From assembly GCA_006937955.1 (NCBI GenBank), contig SSNP01000044.1:1590291-1654290 (forward strand): a DNA stretch of 64,000 nucleotides, written 5' to 3'. Below are positions 55,080 through 64,000 of the stretch, in pieces. The notes below the pieces were generated by a model. It was not told the DNA's origin and ran no database searches. It worked only from the letters and a program-made list of their open reading frames with translations. This DNA comes from Pachypanchax playfairii (taxonomy: Eukaryota > Chordata > Actinopteri > Cyprinodontiformes > Aplocheilidae). Positions within the stretch are counted from its first letter, which is position 1; each line of letters opens with the position of its first letter. The position numbers and the translations under genes were made by a program.

Positions 55080-55560
55080 TTTTCGACAGGACAGCTCCCA
55101 CACCGGCACAGGTGCCATTTTAATCAGGCGCACTGCAGCCCCATGTTGACCAGCGACCATAGGCAGGAACAGAAGGCAGTCACAGGTCCAACACAGAGGG
55201 AACGCCCGGAAGAGCAGAGTGGCGGGTGCCCCCAGCAGGAAGATGCCCCAGGAGGGCACTGACCAAGGGGTCCCAGAGCCCAACATGCTGCCCCCGCTCC
55301 CCAGCACAGGGCCAGGCAGGAGCCCTGCAGCCCTGGTCTGGGCCCAGAACCCCCTCAATCGGGCACCAGCGCGACCAACACAGGTCTGCACCCACCCCCC
55401 AGTGCCCCCCCCCCCCGGCAAGTACAAAGGGGGAAGGCGGCCGGCGCAGCCCCCCAGAGAGGCAGGACAGAAAACAGATCAGGGGGCCCCATCCGCCCAC
55501 AGACTAACCCCCAGGGCCATAGACAGCCTGGACCATCCGAGGAGGCAGAGGAGAGCAGGT
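55080..55560. repeat. GC-rich dispersed-repeat-like segment
   Basis: A CCCC-rich stretch with AGGGCCAGGCAGGAGCCCTG and a long C-run at 55408-55420. Open frames on both strands arise from base composition. It resembles untranslated parts of fish LINEs, but no protein anchors it. Confidence 0.35.
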
Positions 55561-56177
55561 GCTGGCAGAGGAGAGCAGGTTACAGATCGAATCAGAGGTG
55601 AGAACTGCGGAGGTACAGTGTGTGTGTTTTGGATGTGGGCTTACGGTTGAGAGGTGGACTGGTTGTGTGGAGAGGGATGTTGGTGGCAGCCATAGTGGTG
55701 CCGTTGGTGTGGCTGGTAATGGTTGAAGTGATCCGAGAGGCAAGGTTCCAGTGGAGATGGTAATGGAGGGTGGACAGATCGGTGATGGGTTACAGTAGCA
55801 GGTGGGGAGAGGTCCAGGATGGAGACGGACCAGGACAGCAGGAGTTCGGACACGGCGGAGCGTGTCAACATCAGCAGGAGTGAGCCCTCTGGACGGTGTG
55901 GCGAGATGGCCAGCACAGAGAGGTAGAGGCGCTCAGGAGAACTGGAACGGAATCCAGCGATGGAGGAGGTTCTAGGAGGAGAAGGAGTACAATCCCAGGT
56001 AAGTCTCAGACAGAGAATGTTGTGGAACCAACTGGCGTCCGTCTCACGTCGCTGAACCTCTTTTATCCCAGGCTGAGTGGCAGATAATGAGCCGCATAGC
56101 TCCTGATGATGATCTTCCACACCCTGTAGAGAGAGGTAAGTGGAAATACACACAACACCACACACCAACAGCTGACA
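55560..56177 (-). mobile_element. Probable solo LTR (family of 23750-24558)
   Basis: The minus strand opens TGTCAGCTGTTGG, has a TATA-like GGGATAAAAGAGG, then GACGCCAGTTGGTTCC, and a C/T-rich remainder. Shared order with the 23750-24558 copy supports a common family. The end boundary is uncertain. Confidence 0.35.
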
Positions 56178-56189
56178 CCTAGCTGTATT

Positions 56190-57005
56190 GTATTGGTCTG
56201 ATCTGAGCGTTGGAGTTAATTTGAAGGGCCTTTGATTTGCTCCAATTGATCGAGTAGTCTGAAATGGACGAGAATTTTTTTTAAAGTGTTATTTTCTCTG
56301 AAAGAGATACCTGTTTGTTTTCTAAGAAGATTAAAACATCATCAGCATATAAGTTAATTTTATGTGTAAGACTTGCTGTTTTAATTCCACTGACATTGTT
56401 GTTTTGTCGGATTGCAGCTGCTAGCGGTTCAATAAATATAGCGAACAGTGATGGAGAGAGTGGACAACCTTGGCTGGTTCTTCTTCTGAGATCAAAGCTT
56501 GGAGAAACCTGATCATTAGTCTTGACACATGCTGTGGGTGAGCTGTATAGTGTTTTTATCCATGATCAAATATTATGGCCAAATCCAAATTTATGTAGCG
56601 TAGCAAATAAAAATTTCCAATTAACCCTATCAAAAGCCTTCTCTGCATCAAGCGAGATAATTAAAGCATCTTTATTTTCAATGTTACAGTAATCTATTAA
56701 ATTGGTTAATCTACGTGTATTATTATTGCATATCTGCCTTTAATGAATCCAGTCTGATCAGGGTGGATTATATAAGGAGTTATTTTTTCTATTCTATCTG
56801 CCAGTGCTTTGCAAATTATTCTAAGATCTACATTAATAAGTGATATCAGACGGTAACTTGAAGGTAAAGTCGAGTCTTTATCAGGTTTAAGAAATACGTT
56901 GATGATTGCACAATTCATATTTTGAGGGATTGTGGAAGTTTCCTTAATTTCTTGAACCATTCTATGGAATATTGGTGAAATTATTGGCCAAAATTCTTTA
57001 TAAAA
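56190..57005 (-). pseudogene. L1-type LINE reverse transcriptase remnant
   Basis: The minus strand gives YRLISLINVDLRIICKALAD, ITPYIIHPDQTGFIKGR, then ALIISLDAEKAFDRVNW (catalytic Asp region), QGCPLSPSLFAIFIEPLAA and INLYADDVLIFL with the YADD core. This wording is typical of vertebrate L1/Tx1 elements. Stops and at least one frameshift break it, and both ends are missing. Confidence 0.85.
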
Positions 57006-57009
57006 CTTT

Positions 57010-58266
57010 ATTTAGTTTAATTTTCAGCATTTCAGAAAGAGTGCATGCACTGCATGCTGGGAAATCGGCAGCTTTGTAACTTTTATTTTACAATATTTTT
57101 AAGATGAGAAAACAAAACAAAATAAAATAAATACATTTTGCGTTGTCTCAATGAAGTTTTGAAAAGCCTCTGCTTTTCAAGCCTTTGCTTCAAACCATTT
57201 GAAGTGAAGTAGGAAACTGTTCTAGCATCAGATTTGGTCCAGATGTGAAATTCTTTTTGGATATCTCAGTTTTAACATCTGATTTTGTTTATGCTCTACT
57301 GGAAATAAAATATGGGTTTATGGGATTTATAAATCATTGCATTCTGTTTTATTTACATTTTCCACAGTGTCCCAACTCTTTTTAAACTCAGGATGTAAAA
57401 CAAAAATGAAAAATGAATTAAAAGTAAAGAAACTATGTAATTCAAGATGCAGTAATAAATGTTCCTCATACCTTGGTAGAATTATTTATGAATGTGAGTA
57501 CCACCACATCCCTTCACCTGCTCTGATCTGAAACATATCTGTGAGCAGTAGAGGCGATTACGTCAATGACTCGATTCTAAAAATTCGTCGACATCAAATC
57601 TGGCATTCGACGCACCACACGCATTCGCCACACGCACGTGAGTGACCAAAACAAAGCAGCATGGAGAATGAAACTCTGTTTCTAACCACCTCTCAACAGC
57701 CTGCATTCCTGAGCTACATGTCACCAAACAACCCAGGAATAATTTACACACAGCCAGAAGCCTCAAAGTATAGTTATTTGCAGTCTTTGCAACATGCATA
57801 TCACACTAGCATGAAAGTAGCTTGGGTCTGTTAATTGTAGGTTTATTTATAAAACGTTAACGTGTTTGGTAAAACTGTGCAGACAGTGAGCTGAGCAAAT
57901 TACTTTCAAAGCAAAACTTCTTAGGTCTGAAAGGTCCCTTGATCACTTCAACTGCTAAAATCCCCTTTTAAAAGTTTCCAACCAGTTTAATAAAGCTATG
58001 AACACCGGAGCTGCTCTTAGAGGTGTTAGCGTAACACGCTAGCATAGCGCTACCCTGGTCTGAAGCTTCTTAGCAGCTTCTGTAACAGAGGATCTACGTG
58101 AAGTCTCTAACAAGTTGGTGAGGGAAATGTTGAATTTGTATGAAAATAGCAGGAGCCGGGAAAACAGAAAAGTTTGTTAAAGTTGTCTGAGTTCTGTGTT
58201 ATCTGAGGGTGAATTATCTGCTTGCTACCGCAGCTAGCAGCTCATCACTTTGGGATCAGATCTAGT
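57010..58266. other. No gene; possible hAT-end fragment at 57550-57620
   Basis: GATTACGTCAATGACTCGAT with TTCGTCGACATC resembles the terminus of a fish hAT element, but no partner end was found. The remainder is unremarkable AT-rich sequence. Confidence 0.35.
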
Positions 58267-59123
58267 CAGTGTTGTGCATGAACGCGTTCAATGAACACAT
58301 TCATATTTACGGTGAACTGTGAACTGAACGAATCAGTTTTCATACCATGAACGTGAAAGAGAGCGGAGCTCATTTTGGCAAGAATGAGTGGCACACGCAG
58401 TTCACGTTCACGCTCATTTGAAAAGTCAGGTTTTACGACACTGTTTACGGCAACCACCATGACGGTCCAGCATGGCTAGTGCTGCTAGTTCCCGCGATCC
58501 AGACTCAGCTACAGGCATTGCTGAAGCCAGTTTTGCAGAGCACTTGGGAGAGTTTTATGTACAAACAGAGCAAGACTCAGACGGAAAAAACCCAACGTTT
58601 TTGTGCAAACTGTGCCCACCGGGACTTAACAAGCAAGTACGTATGTCAGCCACATCGAGCTCAAATTTGAAACGCCACATAGAGTTAAAGCAATCCTCAA
58701 GTCCTGCATAATTTGGTTCATGCTGGTTAAATAAAGGTTTCATTAAACATACCTTGACTGCACCTTGTATTTTCCATTTTCTACATGTGATGATCACACG
58801 TTATTTCAGGGGTAAAATCTATTCTCTATCTGAACATTATTTTTCTCCTGGATGTAATAATTATCTCTAGTCTCTTGATTCTTTATTGGTTCAAGAATTT
58901 TGTTTAGTTTTGGAGTGGCAGTGATTTGTGATGGATAGTTAAGAAGAGGTTTTATTGAGCACTAACAAAATGTAACAAATGAACGTGAACTAGTTCATTT
59001 TTAGATATGTGAACTTGGCTCATTTTTCAAAAAAATGAACTATGAACATGAACTAGTTCATTTTCATCTGTGTGAACTGAACTTTGAGCTAGTTCTTTTT
59101 AAGTATGAACTGGCACAACACTG
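58267..59123 (+). mobile_element. Non-autonomous hAT element retaining a BED-finger fragment
   Basis: The termini CAGTGTTGTGC and GCACAACACTG are perfect inverted repeats. The 8-bp flanks GATCTAGT and GATATAGT agree at seven positions, as expected for a hAT duplication. Subterminal regions contain many GAACTAGTTCA-type words. It lies 0.5 kb upstream of the GPCR. Confidence 0.85.
58472..58711 (+). pseudogene. hAT transposase N-terminus with BED zinc finger, truncated
   Basis: A 79-residue frame starts MASAASSRDPDSAT and contains FLCKLCPPGLNKQVRMSATS with SSNLKRHIEL. The C-x2-C and following L-x2-H layout is the BED finger that hAT transposases use to bind DNA. The frame stops right after the finger and the dimerisation/catalytic part has been deleted. 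Confidence 0.7.
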
Positions 59124-59594
59124 GATATAGTAATGTGAGTGGGGTTATTATTTCTTTCATGGTTGTTATCAAATGACAGTCTATTAACATTATGTATTTT
59201 TATCATCATGCATCCCAAATGTTATTGTACTAAAAACGTAACTTATTATTTCTTGAGAACTAATGTTCCACTTCTTCACTCCTTAGTTGGGTTGTGTTTG
59301 CAGATAGCAGCTAGCACCATTAAAGATCCTTTGTTGGGTTTAGAGCCGGATTCCAATCTCAGTATATGTTTAACTTTGCCTGTATGATTTAAAACCACTT
59401 CTTGGTGGTGAATTATTGGAGATGTTTGATCTGTTGCACATGTTAACTATCTTTTTATACTGTAATATTCTGCTTCATTGAATTTATAGGTCTGAATCTT
59501 TGTCTTCTTTTCTTTGACATTTGAAACAGTACAAGAATTGCTGAAAAAAAGAGAATTACTGACCAGCAGAAAGATCCAGCAACCTTCAGCTGAC
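59124..59594 (+). promoter_or_regulatory. Upstream region of the GPCR
   Basis: It contains a probable splice acceptor (TTTGACATTTGAAACAG ending at 59529), suggesting an untranslated exon further upstream, probably beyond or within the hAT element. No promoter element is identifiable. Confidence 0.35.
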
Positions 59595-60572
59595 ATGGAT
59601 CTGGAAAACAGGACCTGCCAGGACCCCAAACGCAACATAGGAAATGTGTTTTTGCAAATTGTCTTAATGGTTGAGACTCTTGGGGGTCTTCCAGGAACCG
59701 CAGTGGCCTTGTGGATTTTCTGTTGTCACATAAAGTGCTGGAAACCCCACAATATCTTCCTCTTTAATTTGGTTTTTGCTGATTTCCTGCTCCTCATCAG
59801 TGTTCCTTTCCGCATTGACACCCACTGGCGAGGGGATGACTGGAAGTTTGGCTCAATCTGGTGCCGCATTAACCTTTACATGTTGTCTGTCAATCGATCT
59901 GCCAGTATTGCATTCATGACAGTTGTGGCACTGGACCGCTACTTCAAAGTGGTTCATCCACATCACTGCATCAGCCGAATGACCACAACGCAAGCAGGCA
60001 TGCTTTCAGGTTTGATATGGGTTTGTGTGACTACCCTTCGGATCCCACTATTGACTATCAATCTGCTCCATAAGCATGGCAACTTGAGTCAGTGTCGCAG
60101 CTTTAATTCCTACGAGATAGTCCCTCTGCCATTGAAGGTACACTATGCTGCTTATGTTCTAGAGTTCTTCCTGCCGTGGTGCTTGTTGCTCTTCTGTTCA
60201 GTCAGAATTGCTTGCCACCTACACAAACTGCGAATGAACAGGGAGAGGGTAAAACGGGCCATTCGAGCTGTAATGGTTATCAGTGTGGTGTTCACCTTCT
60301 GCTTCATGCCCAGTGTCTTCACAGGCCTTGTGGGGTTGTATATCAAAACATACCACCCTAAAGAGTGTGCATCTTACAATATGTGGATTAACCTCTTCAT
60401 GATATGCATTGGCTTCACCTACCTCAACAGTGCTCTGGACCCTGTCATTTATTTTTTCTGTAGCTCCACGTTTCATGACACGCTAAAGAAAGCCCTGATG
60501 TGCAACAAGCGTGTAATGGTGCGTTCACACCAGCCCAACCATCAACGTCAGAAGCAGCAAGTTTACATCTAA
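59595..60572 (+). CDS. oxer1: Oxoeicosanoid receptor 1-like / hydroxycarboxylic acid receptor-like GPCR
   Basis: Seven-transmembrane class A receptor of the HCAR/OXER1/GPR31 group, which senses small carboxylates or oxo-fatty acids and usually couples to Gi. The 325-residue frame has an N-glycosylation site NRT at residue 5, TM1 about 17-42, TM2 52-76, TM3 88-112 ending in DRY (114-116), TM4 134-156, TM5 182-206, TM6 222-248, and TM7 264-288 with NSALDPVIYFF. Cys90 and Cys167 fit the TM3-ECL2 disulfide. MLSVNRSAS and FKVVHPHH are typical of this group. An in-frame ATG at 59514 would add 27 residues, but a likely splice acceptor (AAACAG at 59529) falls between the two, so I chose 59595, which gives the usual short N-terminus. 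OXER1 and HAAO are adjacent in human, which favours oxer1 over hcar. Two oddities: Thr replaces the TM1 signature Asn, and the last codons lie in a MITE. Confidence 0.85.
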   Translation: MDLENRTCQDPKRNIGNVFLQIVLMVETLGGLPGTAVALWIFCCHIKCWKPHNIFLFNLVFADFLLLISVPFRIDTHWRGDDWKFGSIWCRINLYMLSVNRSASIAFMTVVALDRYFKVVHPHHCISRMTTTQAGMLSGLIWVCVTTLRIPLLTINLLHKHGNLSQCRSFNSYEIVPLPLKVHYAAYVLEFFLPWCLLLFCSVRIACHLHKLRMNRERVKRAIRAVMVISVVFTFCFMPSVFTGLVGLYIKTYHPKECASYNMWINLFMICIGFTYLNSALDPVIYFFCSSTFHDTLKKALMCNKRVMVRSHQPNHQRQKQQVYI

Positions 60573-61392
60573 AGTCTATGGTGGAGTACGTCAGACAGAT
60601 GACAAACGGCTCTGGGTCACTTTGTGAGCGTTATGAGCGTCAACTTTTCAAGCTTTTTGACCGTTTCAGGCATTGACGCTTGAAACGCTTGAAAAGCTCG
60701 ATACGCAGAAAGTTCAGCTAGCTGAACTTTTGACACTCTTAACAATCTTGAAGAGGCATGTCAACCAATCAGAGCGTCTCATCATAGTGACGTACCTGAA
60801 TGAAGCAGGAAGTCTTCAAACAGGGCGCGGGACAGATGGCAGTAGCGCTGGAAGCAAATCTCACCCATATGTAGCTCCTGGAGAAAATGGTTTAACTCCT
60901 CAAACTCAAAATGCATCTGAAGAATGGGATGTATCCACAAACGGAGTAAATAAAGCCAAACCACTCTCTCTATATGATCCGCCATAGCTCAGAACATCCG
61001 ATAACAAAGGAAGCCCTGCCTACGCACTCTTTTTAATGGTCCAGCGCAGGGGTGGGCAACTCCAGGCCTCGAGGGCCACTATCCTGCACATTTTAGATGT
61101 TCCCCTGTTTCACCACACCTGATTTGAATCTGCAACCTCTCAGCAAGTCCTATAGAAGCCTGTTAACGACCTGTTCATCTGCAGCAGGTGTGGTGAAACA
61201 GGGGAACATCTAAAATGTGCAGGATAGTGGCCCTTGAGGCCTGGAGTTGCCCACCCCTGGTCCAGCGTTACGAACTTCAACGCCGACGCGCTCTGACTGG
61301 CAGGCGTTACAAGCTTCAGCTTTCAAGCATCAAACTTGGAGCGTTATGAACGTCGCTTGACGCTGACAAAGTGGCCGGTGTGAACACAGCAT
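60516..61392. mobile_element. MITE with Harbinger-like fragment, overlapping the GPCR 3' end
   Basis: The left terminus ATGGTGCGTTCACACC and the right terminus GGTGTGAACACAGCAT are inverted with two mismatches. TA flanks both. On the minus strand (60985-60782) a frame gives LYLLRLWIHPILQ with FEELNHFLQELHMGEICFQR, matching the N-terminal region of Harbinger transposases. The element begins inside the GPCR coding sequence and is interrupted by a second MITE at 61047-61259. Confidence 0.7.
61047..61259. mobile_element. hAT-type palindromic MITE, 213 bp
   Basis: The ends CAGGGGTGGGCAACTCCAGG and their complement are nearly perfect. Arms of about 90 bp pair across a short centre. The 8-bp target duplication GTCCAGCG is perfect (61039-61046 and 61260-61267), typical of hAT. 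It inserted into the Harbinger-type MITE. Confidence 0.92.
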
Positions 61393-61435
61393 TAGAACAG
61401 ACAGTAGCTTATAACTTCTTGAATATAAGGAGTAA

Positions 61436-61490
61436 CATCCATCCATCCATCCATCCATCCATCCATCCATCCATCCATCCATCCATCCAT
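61436..61490. repeat. (ATCC)n microsatellite, about 13 units
   Basis: A pure tetranucleotide array just right of the MITE end. Confidence 0.95.
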
Positions 61491-61499
61491 GATTGCATA

Positions 61500-63780
61500 C
61501 AAACAGACACAGGAAGAAACCATCTAATCCAACTATGAGTGTACCACAGGAATATCATCAGAGTCACAGGTATGGGAAGATTTTGCCAAAAAAGATGCTG
61601 TAGACTCTGATGAGTAGGGCTACAGATTTTGAAAAGGGCGGCATATGTGGAGTTCCCAACCCTTTAAAAAATTCTAGTTTCTACAGAGTTATAGGGGGGT
61701 GGGGGGTACCTGGGGTGACCAGTCTAATTGGAAGGGTGGCCCGTGCCCCCCAGGCCACCCATTTTAGACACACCCCTGATCAGCTAGTGCAAGTGGTTTG
61801 AATGTTTAGAATAATAAAAATACTAATGTATTCTCACTTATGTGTAATAGCTGAAAAGGCTCATTAGAAAATTAAGAACGTGTTTCTTATCAAGAGTTTA
61901 AGTTTGTGAAACGTGTGAAGTTTAAGTTAAACAGAAATATACATTAACATTTTGTCACATAACACGTAAGTGTTAAAGGTAGAGTATGTAAGAATTAGAC
62001 CTTGTCAAATCCAAATCCAGCAGTTCATTTAGAAAAAAAAAAAAATCCACTCTCAGCCACTCACCCCCTCCCCTCCCTGATTTTTCTGTTGGGTTGCCAG
62101 TTCTGATGTTGATTCTCATTTTGTTTCTCTTGTATTTGTTCAATTTTTGGGAATGTCTGAAGGTCTATTTGTTCAGCATAGAGTTTTCCTAAGTGTGTTT
62201 GAACGCCCCATCATGTGCAGCTTGCTGTTGGTCATTGTGGAATTCCAGCTGCTTGTGTTGAAGACTTGGCAGCCTTGCAGACTCACATGTGATTCGTCAT
62301 GGAGCCAGGAAGTCTGGACGTGTAAATAATGATTACAGTCCGGGCTAGCTTTTTTAAAATGACAGAAACTAGCGAGCACCCAGCCGGCTGAGATCGAGAT
62401 CTGTTACAATGTAACTTTATTTTCAACATCAGCGGGACGTTAGACTGTTGAGGGAATATTTCATTGTAAAATTCTTACATACTGTACCTTTAAACACTCA
62501 GCTAAACATGGATGAAAACAATTGAAATGAAACATAAAACAAGCAATCCCCACTACTTTTTAACAAAAGTTACATTTTAATAAAGACAGAAGAGCAGGGT
62601 TCTCTGTCTATAAGGCTGAAGGAGCATTTCTGTTGAGGTTTATGGTTGATGGATCTTAAACTAATGTAAATAAACCAGTTTAGCACATGTTAACTGAACC
62701 ATATAGTTCAGCTGTGGAATCCCATTAGCAGATGTTTTTTGTCATGTTCAGCCATATTATGTCACACATTTTTGCATAGGTTTGATTGTGTAACTGAAAT
62801 GCAAGATATACCCTTGTGCAGAAGCCCCCGTTGTAGTATTTTTTTCCTTTTGTTTATACATTTTATTTATTTCAGGCAACTATGAGTCAGTCAGTTAAGC
62901 ACTTTTCCTGTTCAGGGTTGCAGGGAGCTGATGCTACCTCCAGCGGTCCAGAAAAATCCAGAAAAAACATTTAGAAAAAACCCTGAAAGTTTAAAAAATT
63001 AAGAAAAAATACTCAACTGTATAATTCAACTTTGCTGATTTAGTTTATTTATCTGAAAAGTTCCATCATTGATAAAACCTAAATCCAATATTCAAAATAT
63101 ATCTAAGTACACATAATACAGTATATACATCACATGAAACACAAACACATTATGTTGTCTGTACAAATGAACTTCACATGTGCACACTGGAGCCAAGTCC
63201 CTCCATCTTTGGCAACAAACTGCAAATTCCAAAGAACATGATGCAACAACCAAATAAACATTTATTAATGTTTCTTTACATTTGGGCTTTGCTTCAATTC
63301 CACAGACAGACTGAGTTGTAGATTTAGTTCACACACAGAAACACCAAAATCTTTGTTGTAGAAAGCAAAATAGCAATTTTGAAGTAGCAAATTTCAAAAC
63401 TTTGAGTTTTTTCTTTAGTTTTAGTTTTGATTTTTAATTTGTTCTCTGAACAAAATATGTGTAGTTTTGAATTCCACTAAATCTGCAACTTTGAACATTT
63501 CAAGCCATAAGAATACTGAATTTTATGAAAAAGTGAAATTATCGCTTTTTGGTAACCGTTGCCCGAGATCTCTGCTCTCTAGCTTCAATAAGCTAAAAAA
63601 CCAGAGTGTGTGAAGTGATATACAATCTAATATATATTGTGTTTTGATTAGCACTGCAATGCTTCTTGTTACTTCAGAATAAATGTGTAAAAATGTACTT
63701 TCCAACTGAATCCTTTACTGATCATATCAGTATTACTGGAATCTTTACAGTTACAGTATATTTTATCTCGTAATTCTGGA
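61500..63780. other. No gene; SINE fragment at 62905-62950
   Basis: Mostly AT-rich. TTCCTGTTCAGGGTTGCAGG followed by GAGCTGATGC at 62907-62937 is a short piece of the GGTCGCAGGGA SINE family. A possible MITE spans roughly 61975-62500, with AGGTAGAGTATGTAAGAATT near its left end and AATTCTTACATACTGTACCT near its right end, which are inverted copies. Confidence 0.45.
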
Positions 63781-63812
63781 CTGTGTGCCTGAGGTGGTGG
63801 TTTGTAGCATAA

Positions 63813-64000
63813 GGGGCCTACAAGGAACAGCTCGCCCCTTTCCTCTTCACCCTACATGCTGCGGACAGTTGCCATCACCAAAAGATCTCGGACGACACCG
63901 CCATTGTTGGTCAGTTGTCGAAAGGAAACCAACTGGAGTACGGGGGGATCATCAGCTGGTGTGAATAGAACTGTCTTCATATCAATGCCTGCAAGATGAA
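63813..64000 (+). pseudogene. Non-LTR reverse transcriptase fragment, runs off right edge
   Basis: The frame reads GAYKEQLAPFLFTLHAADSC, then HHQKISDDTAIVGQLSKGNQ and LEYGGIISWCE, an in-frame TAG, then NCLHINACKM. The segment ISDDTAIVG corresponds to the RT catalytic motif and LAPFLFTL to the block before it, as in fish Rex-type LINEs. It is probably dead because of the stop. The upstream end is abrupt, so the copy is 5'-truncated at or near 63790. Confidence 0.75.

Noticed and set aside
55219..55650. 143-codon Pro-rich frame
   Set aside because: GC/C-rich repeat; frames are open on both strands and show no domain.

Overview
The window is vertebrate nuclear DNA, almost certainly from a teleost fish. 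Its genes have long introns with GT-AG splice sites and vertebrate family members, and about half of the sequence looks like teleost-type transposons: Tc1 elements, an L2 LINE with a UnaL2-like tail, tRNA-derived SINEs, Harbinger, hAT and Ty3/Gypsy pieces. A 686-base run of N (34977-35662) is an assembly gap. All exon models and element calls were made by eye from the sequence, with no database search.

Three host genes can be supported. (1) papolg, poly(A) polymerase gamma, lies on the minus strand. Its first seven coding exons (14961 down to 1602, about 200 residues) are present and the rest runs off the left edge. (2) haao, 3-hydroxyanthranilate 3,4-dioxygenase, lies on the plus strand. It is complete in ten coding exons (19591-37160, 287 residues) with all three iron ligands. 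(3) A class A GPCR of the OXER1/HCAR group (59595-60572) is intronless in its coding part. In human, OXER1 is the neighbour of HAAO, so the order here supports oxer1. papolg and haao are divergent, with 4.6 kb between their start codons.

Layout. 1-14961: papolg exons and introns, which carry a SINE, a TA-flanked MITE, a nearly intact Tc1 element (8538-10138), a broken hAT N-terminus, a miRNA-like hairpin (10810-10897) and a large foldback (13243-13932). 14962-19590: promoter side of both genes, with SINEs, an ATCC microsatellite and a Tc1 fossil. 19591-37160: haao. Intron 3 holds a 5.3-kb structure with terminal inverted repeats, minisatellite arms, LINE debris and an LTR-like piece; intron 5 holds a dead 1.2-kb Tc1 element. 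37161-46480: transposon territory with a Harbinger relic, a LINE 3' piece and an apparently intact pogo-like transposon (41063-43092). 46480-50200: a nearly full-length L2 LINE on the minus strand whose 1011-codon frame has only three nonsense codons. 50200-58266: more repeats, including a Ty3/Gypsy remnant with a SINE inside it and an L1 RT remnant. 58267-59123: a hAT-derived element keeping a BED finger. 59595-61392: the GPCR, whose last codons lie inside a MITE that itself contains a second MITE. 63813-64000: an RT fragment running off the right edge.

The host genes are functionally unrelated: mRNA 3'-end formation, the kynurenine route to quinolinate and NAD, and lipid or carboxylate sensing. 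I found no operon-like or defence-like system. The most interesting material is in the transposons and in how they have altered the host genes.
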